Positions 6,559 through 9,482 of a stretch of 9,482 bases of DNA are shown here, piece after piece. Below the pieces are notes generated by a model, which had not been told where the DNA came from, ran no database searches, and saw only the letters and a program-made list of their open reading frames with translations. The DNA lies in contig SVSF01000066.1 in NCBI GenBank assembly GCA_015064425.1, positions 1-9,482 of the forward strand, in the 5' to 3' direction. This DNA comes from Oscillospiraceae bacterium. GTDB taxonomy: Bacteria; Bacillota_A; Clostridia; Oscillospirales; CAG-272. Position 1 is the stretch's first letter; each line of letters opens with the position of its first letter. The position numbers were made by a program, and so were the translations under genes.

Positions 6559-7152
6559 TTAGCATTTTGGCAGACCAAAGCCTGCTCTTATACTCTTGTT
6601 TTTACTAAAAATACAGATAAGATAGTATTCCAAAGAGGCGATAATAATATACGTCGGTATCCTGAGAAGAAGGGAATTGAAACTTATGCCAAACAACTTA
6701 AGCTCAATATAGAAATGGTATAGATATAGCCCAAGGGACTTCAATATTACCGATCCGAAAAGATGTGCAGCAAACACGGAAACAAAAACGGATGTTTTTG
6801 CACCGGCACATTTTGTAATTTTGAAGCACAGGCCTGAGATAAAACCAACAGAAGCCGCACCAAGGGTGATCAGCGGATTTATCCCGCCGACGCCGTATTG
6901 AGATACCGCAGTATTTATAATATCTGCCGAAGCACCAACGGCAAGCCCGACAAACGGACCGTATGCAATTCCCGAAATAATGATTGGCAGATTTTCAAGC
7001 GTCAACCTTACGCTTCCTCCCAAAACATCGAAGTTAAGATATAGCTTGCAGATGAAAGCTATTATTACGGAAAGAGCACATAGGAGGGATGAAATACATA
7101 GAGCCCGAATGTTTCCGTAAAGCTTTAGATTTGGATTATTTTGCTTTGACAT
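6559..7152 (-). CDS. folT: ECF transporter substrate-binding subunit for folate (FolT-like)
   Basis: This 197-residue, very hydrophobic membrane protein has about six predicted transmembrane segments. ALCISSLLCALSVIIAFI forms the first, and IISGIAYGPFVGLAVGASADII with ITLGAASVGFISGL is the characteristic S-component pattern of the FolT group. It would bind folate and work with a shared ECF energising module (EcfT with two ATPases) encoded elsewhere. Substrate assignment rests on three points: the THF riboswitch in its leader, its operon with folC, and its sequence type. The start is ATG 7152, with AAAGGAGGTAT (7157-7167) just upstream. The same frame continues to 7308, but that extension is riboswitch sequence and is not expected to be translated. 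The ribosome binding site is sequestered in the riboswitch expression hairpin. Confidence 0.88.
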   Translation of the reverse strand: MSKQNNPNLKLYGNIRALCISSLLCALSVIIAFICKLYLNFDVLGGSVRLTLENLPIIISGIAYGPFVGLAVGASADIINTAVSQYGVGGINPLITLGAASVGFISGLCFKITKCAGAKTSVFVSVFAAHLFGSVILKSLGLYLYHFYIELKLFGISFNSLLLRIPTYIIIASLEYYLICIFSKNKSIRAGFGLPKC

Positions 7153-7196
7153 AAAAATACCTCCTTTGCGAGTTCCTGAGCCGCATAAGGAGGTAT
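7153..7196 (-). terminator. Expression platform of the THF riboswitch: terminator that also sequesters the folT ribosome binding site
   Basis: The minus strand reads ATACCTCCTT-A-TGCG (7182-7196) pairing with CGCAAAGGAGGTAT (7157-7170), 14 bp with one bulged A, followed at once by a U-run (7153-7157) and the AUG. The 3' arm contains the complete AAGGAGG of folT. The hairpin can therefore stop transcription and also hide the Shine-Dalgarno sequence. A short competing helix (UAAGG near 7207-7212 with CCUUA at 7187-7191) may act as antiterminator. Confidence 0.75.
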
Positions 7197-7220
7197 CATA
7201 TACAAAAACCTTAATATGCA

Positions 7221-7322
7221 ACAGCGGGATGCGAGTCTTGAACCGCAACACGAATATACGTGTTTTCGTCCGAATGACAACTCCCCGTTCATCCGGCACT
7301 TTACGCAAAGACTCTACTCTGT
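7221..7322 (-). promoter_or_regulatory. Tetrahydrofolate (THF) riboswitch aptamer
   Basis: On the minus strand the sequence carries the THF/folT riboswitch landmarks in order: GAGUAGA, GCGUAAAGUGCCGG, GGGGAGUUG, a hairpin-capped CGGACGAA region, GCGGU, then CGCAUCCCGCU. P1 pairs ACAG (7319-7322) with CUGU (7221-7224), and GAGUCUU pairs with AAGACUC in the next helix. The GGGG loop can pair with CAUCCC as the expected pseudoknot. Family knowledge: this riboswitch binds reduced folates and usually represses folate transport or synthesis genes. Its position between a SigA promoter and folT-folC fits exactly. The usual GCGUUAAG segment reads GCGUAAAG here. Confidence 0.9.
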
Positions 7323-7331
7323 GTTTTTTTA

Positions 7332-7360
7332 ATTATAACATTATCGGTCGGATATTTCAA
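7332..7360 (-). promoter_or_regulatory. SigA-type promoter of the folT-folC operon
   Basis: The minus strand has TTGAAA (7355-7360), a 17-bp spacer and a perfect TATAAT (7332-7337). The transcript would start near 7325, immediately before the riboswitch P1 helix. The promoter lies just after the original stop codon of the YaaH-like gene (7380-7382). Confidence 0.8.
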
Positions 7361-7379
7361 CTGTTTTTTGTTACATTAT

Positions 7380-8656
7380 TCATAGATCGAGTATTTTATA
7401 CAGTGAATTTGTAACAAGCCATAACTGCGGATCAAAGCTCATGCCGTTCCATACCGCAAAACCTTTAAGCCCGTAACGTGAAATAAGAGCCAAAAGGGAC
7501 TCATATGATCTTGCATCTTCAAACCACACCTCATGTATCCTACCGTTTTCCGTATATTTGAAAAACGGCGCTGCCGATCTTTTATCAAATTCGATCTCTG
7601 CTCTTTGTGAGAATGCAATATCTTTTCTTTCTCATTCGTTATAGTATCTGCTCTTCCTTGTCCCGCAACATACGGAAGTTTCCAATCGTATGCGTAATTT
7701 GGTATTCCGAGATATATTTTGGAAGGATCTGTTTCACTCACGGCGTAATCAAGTACGCTTGTAACCTCATAGAGAGGCGATATTGCTCTGGGAGGTCCGT
7801 AAGAGTATCCCCATTCATAAGTCATAAGAAATACATCGTCTGAGGCTTCGCCGAGCTTTTGATAGTCGTGACCTTCGTACAGAAGCCCGGGTTGCTCTGC
7901 ATTCTGTTTAGGAGCAAGAGCGGTTATGAGAAAAAAACCGTTTTCATCTAATCTGCCCTCAACATATCTTATGAAATCTGCATATGCATCGGCTTCCTCC
8001 GAAGGTATATATTCAAAGTCAATGTCAAGCCCCGAATAAGCTTTTTGTTTCATCGTTTCGATTATATTATCGGTAAGGCGCTCTCTTGCTTCCGTATCGA
8101 AAAATATAGCGGAAGAGAGTCTGTTGGAAAATTTTCCGTCTGCTCCTAAAGTCGACAGATGCATTATGGCTTTGGTTCCGAATTCGTATGCCAGACTCAA
8201 TATCTCACCGTCATCTGTGTCTATAAGTTCACCGCTTTCGGTAAAGCCGTATGTAAACGGTGTAACGTAACTTAAATAGGGCAGAGTGCGGATAAGAACG
8301 TCTCTGTTTACAAAGGGGTAAACGTATGCATTTGTGTATATGGGATATTCAGGTGGCTCGGTCTGCTCTATCACAAGAGTCTGACCAGGATAAATAAGCG
8401 TTTTCTGTCCCGAAAGAGAAGGATTGTATCTTAATATCTGTCTTACGGTTATTCCGTAGGCGTTAGCTATTGAGTTTAATGTGTCTTTTTCTTTTACTGT
8501 GTACGTTACTACATCGTTCTGTATTACAAGAGTCTGGCCGGGTACCAATTTTGTCGGATCGGTCTGATTGTCGGAAAGCAGTCTGGATATCGGTACTCCG
8601 TATTTTTGCGAGATACTGAAGATACTCTCTCCTTGCATTACGGTGTGAATTATCAT
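7380..8656 (-). pseudogene. YaaH/SleL-like spore cortex glycosidase (2x LysM + GH18), broken by a one-base frameshift
   Basis: Two LysM repeats (residues 1-46 and 50-97) bind peptidoglycan. They are followed by a GH18 barrel with GLDIDFEY, where Glu215 is the expected catalytic acid. Family knowledge: YaaH/SleL proteins are N-acetylglucosaminidases of the spore cortex, about 430 residues. The frame from ATG 8656 is normal to about residue 344, then continues as an unrelated basic tail to a stop at 7439-7441. Typical family sequence (EIEFDKRSAAPFFKYTENG, HEVWFEDARS, GLKGFAVWNG) resumes in another frame from about 7625 to a stop at 7380-7382. Restoring one base in the A-run at 7623-7626 gives 425 residues. 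The start at 8656 has AAAGGAGG (8664-8671) 7 nt upstream. The usual first Asp of the GH18 DxxDxDxE motif is Ser208 here. Either a recent mutation or a sequencing/assembly error. Confidence 0.88.
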
Positions 8657-8687
8657 TTTTTTGCCTCCTTTACAGATGTTCGTTTTC

Positions 8688-8716
8688 ATTTTATGCCGAG
8701 GGTAAAAAAATGACAA
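8688..8716 (-). promoter_or_regulatory. Promoter of the YaaH-like gene
   Basis: The minus strand has TTGTCA (8711-8716), a 17-bp spacer and TAAAAT (8688-8693), with the ATG about 25 nt past the expected start point. It looks like a vegetative SigA promoter, which is of interest for a gene whose relatives are usually sporulation-controlled. Confidence 0.55.
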
Positions 8717-8730
8717 AAGAAAAGCGCCTC

Positions 8731-8753
8731 TTCTCTGCATTCTTAGCGGAGAA
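8731..8753. repeat. Small hairpin in the intergenic region
   Basis: TTCTCTGC (8731-8738) pairs with GCGGAGAA (8746-8753) through 8 bp including one G-U, with a 7-nt loop. There is no T-run. It is the first of four closely spaced hairpins between 8731 and 8943. Confidence 0.4.
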
Positions 8754-8759
8754 AACACG

Positions 8760-8794
8760 AACACCACCAAGGAAATCTCTTTGGTGGTGTTTTT
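8760..8794 (+). terminator. Plus-strand terminator-like hairpin without an upstream plus-strand gene
   Basis: ACACCACCAA (8761-8770) pairs perfectly with TTGGTGGTGT (8781-8790). The stem extends inward through GGA/TCT to a four-base loop and is followed by a T-run to 8794. This is a good Rho-independent terminator in the plus direction, but no plus-strand coding region precedes it. Confidence 0.6.
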
Positions 8795-8812
8795 CTGTCG
8801 GCGGTCGCTCTC

Positions 8813-8841
8813 CAAAGGCTCCCTCCTAGAGGGAGCCTTTG
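8813..8841. repeat. REP-like perfect inverted repeat
   Basis: CAAAGGCTCCCTC (8813-8825) and its exact reverse complement (8829-8841) flank a CTA loop. GC-rich 'GGCTCCCTC...GAGGGAGCC' elements of this kind are, from memory, common dispersed intergenic repeats in Clostridia. The window holds only one copy, so dispersal is not shown. Confidence 0.5.
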
Positions 8842-8893
8842 CTACCCCGTTTTCCCATGCGGATAGTGGGTTCGGGCTTCTGCCCGATGGTGT

Positions 8894-8943
8894 GCGGACA
8901 TCCACGCGCTATGCTTGCCCCGGACGCGAATGTCTGTTTTTTT
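8894..8943 (+). terminator. Second plus-strand terminator-like hairpin, just upstream of the MerR promoter
   Basis: GCGGACAT (8894-8901) pairs with ATGTCTGT (8930-8937, two G-U). An inner CGCG (8905-8908) pairs with CGCG (8925-8928), leaving a large GC-rich loop, and T continues without a break from 8937 to 8943. It would insulate the merR-family gene from upstream transcription. The long loop lowers confidence. Confidence 0.45.
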
Positions 8944-8953
8944 ATTTTCCCAC

Positions 8954-8989
8954 TTGACATTGACGCTACGTCAAGTGATATGATATAAT
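8954..8989 (+). promoter_or_regulatory. Promoter and palindromic operator of the MerR-family gene
   Basis: TTGACA (8954-8959) is followed after 19 bp by TATGAT (8979-8984). A 19-bp spacer is the hallmark of MerR-regulated promoters. The spacer holds a palindrome TTGACG-CTA-CGTCAA (8960-8974), nested in a wider repeat CACTTGAC/GTCAAGTG (8951-8977). An alternative reading is TTGACG (8960-8965), 18 bp, then TGA-TATAAT (8984-8989). Both are compatible with autoregulation by the adjacent regulator. Confidence 0.65.
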
Positions 8990-9006
8990 CAAGTGATATG
9001 ATATAA
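8971..9006 (+). repeat. Tandem duplication of an 18-bp unit containing a -10 box
   Basis: The unit TCAAGTGATATGATATAA occurs twice head to tail (8971-8988 and 8989-9006) without a mismatch. Each copy completes a TATAAT box (8984-8989 and 9002-9007). Only the first has a -35 box at a normal distance. The copy also repeats half of the operator (TCAAGTG). Confidence 0.85.
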
Positions 9007-9024
9007 TATAGAGGGGGTGAGGAT

Positions 9025-9482
9025 ATGTATCAAAAGCAAATGTATGATATTACAGAGGTTTGCAAGATGCTTGGTACTACATCAAGGACACTTCGCTTTT
9101 ATGAAGAGAAAGGCATTATTCAAAGTACCACGGTCGGAACTTCATCTCGCCGACAATATACAGAAGAGCAAATTTCTCATATAAAAAATGTTCTTGTTCT
9201 TCGCACACTGGGATTGTCCGTGAAGGCTGTTGCAGAGTTGCAAACCAAAGGAGCAGATCTAAAGGACGCAGTCCTTTCCAAGCGCGCAGAAATATATGCG
9301 TCTATTGATTCTCGCATTCGTGAAATCAATCTTTTGAATGAAGCTTTATCTGCTCTTGAATCCGGAAAAGATATATTTGCCGAGGATTGGCAGCTTTCTT
9401 CTGCCATGAATGCAGAAGAAAAAGAAATCGCACGAATTTGTACAGATGCCATTTTAAGCGGAGATACTGATACGCTCTATGA
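9025..9482 (+). CDS. MerR-family transcriptional regulator (partial, 3' end outside window)
   Basis: The gene starts at ATG 9025, with a strong AGGGGGTGAGG region (9012-9022) just upstream, and runs off the window after 152 codons. The N-terminus is a winged helix-turn-helix of the MerR family: YDITEVCKMLGTTSRTLRFYEEKGII (about residues 7-32), then SSRRQYTEEQISHIKNVLVLRTLGLSVKAVAEL, the second part of the domain. A helical dimerisation segment (ASIDSRIREINLLNEALSALE) follows at about 91-111. No cysteine cluster typical of metal-sensing MerR proteins is visible so far; the effector domain, if any, would begin near the window end, so the ligand is unknown. The promoter has the 19-bp spacer and palindrome expected for autoregulation. 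Related proteins often sense drugs or stress and control a neighbouring gene, which would lie beyond the window. Confidence 0.9.
   Translation, partial: MYQKQMYDITEVCKMLGTTSRTLRFYEEKGIIQSTTVGTSSRRQYTEEQISHIKNVLVLRTLGLSVKAVAELQTKGADLKDAVLSKRAEIYASIDSRIREINLLNEALSALESGKDIFAEDWQLSSAMNAEEKEIARICTDAILSGDTDTLY

Noticed and set aside
7153..7308. 52-codon N-terminal extension of the folT reading frame
   Set aside because: The extension is the THF riboswitch and its expression hairpin. The strong ribosome binding site is directly before the ATG at 7152.
7615..7632. Programmed -1 frameshifting in the YaaH-like gene
   Set aside because: The site reads GAG-AAA-GAA-AAG, which is not a canonical slippery heptamer, and I saw no clear downstream stem-loop or upstream Shine-Dalgarno-like stimulator. 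A one-base deletion is simpler.
8657..8905. 83-codon N-terminal extension of the YaaH-like reading frame
   Set aside because: It covers the promoter (8688-8716) and the intergenic hairpins, has no ribosome binding site at 8905, and the LysM domain begins right at the ATG at 8656.
9177..9452. Minus-strand open frame opposite the MerR gene
   Set aside because: Low-complexity Ser/Arg/Ala-rich translation and no start signals. The plus strand carries a clear MerR domain.
1..9482. CRISPR arrays, tRNA or rRNA genes, transposases, toxin-antitoxin or defence operons
   Set aside because: No spaced direct-repeat array, no tRNA-like cloverleaf, and no mobile-element or defence protein motifs on either strand. 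The only perfect tandem repeat is the 18-bp pair at 8971-9006.

Overview
The window looks like a chromosome segment from a low-to-moderate GC, spore-forming Firmicute of the class Clostridia. The evidence is strong purine-rich ribosome binding sites (AGGAGG type), SigA-like promoters with 17-18 bp spacers, hairpin-plus-T-run terminators, a tetrahydrofolate (THF) riboswitch in front of folT, and a LysM-GH18 protein of the spore-cortex YaaH/SleL type. I cannot name the species.

Layout. (a) 1-314, minus: start of a lipoprotein with a GH67-N/DUF4838-like opening. It is preceded at about 347-502 by a strongly folded leader RNA that ends in an intrinsic terminator overlapping a possible antiterminator. 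(b) 510-3119, minus: a complete GH38 alpha-mannosidase starting at TTG, with its own promoter. (c) 3240-3434, plus: the 3' remnant of what looks like a LysR-type regulator gene. (d) 3431-4195, minus: an AraC-family regulator, divergent from (e) a ribokinase-like PfkB sugar kinase at 4334-5251, plus. (f) 5254-7152, minus: a folate operon, folT (ECF folate transporter S component) followed by folC (folylpolyglutamate synthase). It is driven by a SigA promoter and controlled by a THF riboswitch whose expression hairpin is both a terminator and a sequestor of the folT ribosome binding site. (g) 7380-8656, minus: a LysM-LysM-GH18 glycosidase gene broken by a one-base frameshift near 7623-7626. (h) 8657-9024: a hairpin-rich, relatively GC-rich intergenic stretch with two plus-strand terminator-like hairpins that have no plus-strand gene in front of them. 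(i) 9025 to the end, plus: a MerR-family regulator whose promoter contains an operator-like palindrome and a tandem 18-bp repeat.

How the genes work together. The clearest unit is the folate salvage operon: FolT with a shared ECF module imports folates, FolC polyglutamates them to retain them, and reduced folate represses both through the riboswitch. The mannosidase, lipoprotein, AraC regulator and sugar kinase suggest glycan or sugar use, but nothing here shows that they share one pathway.

Notable points are the leader RNA at 347-502, which I could not assign to a known class; a 40-bp perfect palindrome encoding identical C-terminal residues for two convergent genes; a similar shared-hairpin ending between the LysR-like remnant and the AraC gene; and the frameshift in the YaaH-like gene. 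I did not find a convincing new multi-gene system such as defence, CRISPR or secretion.
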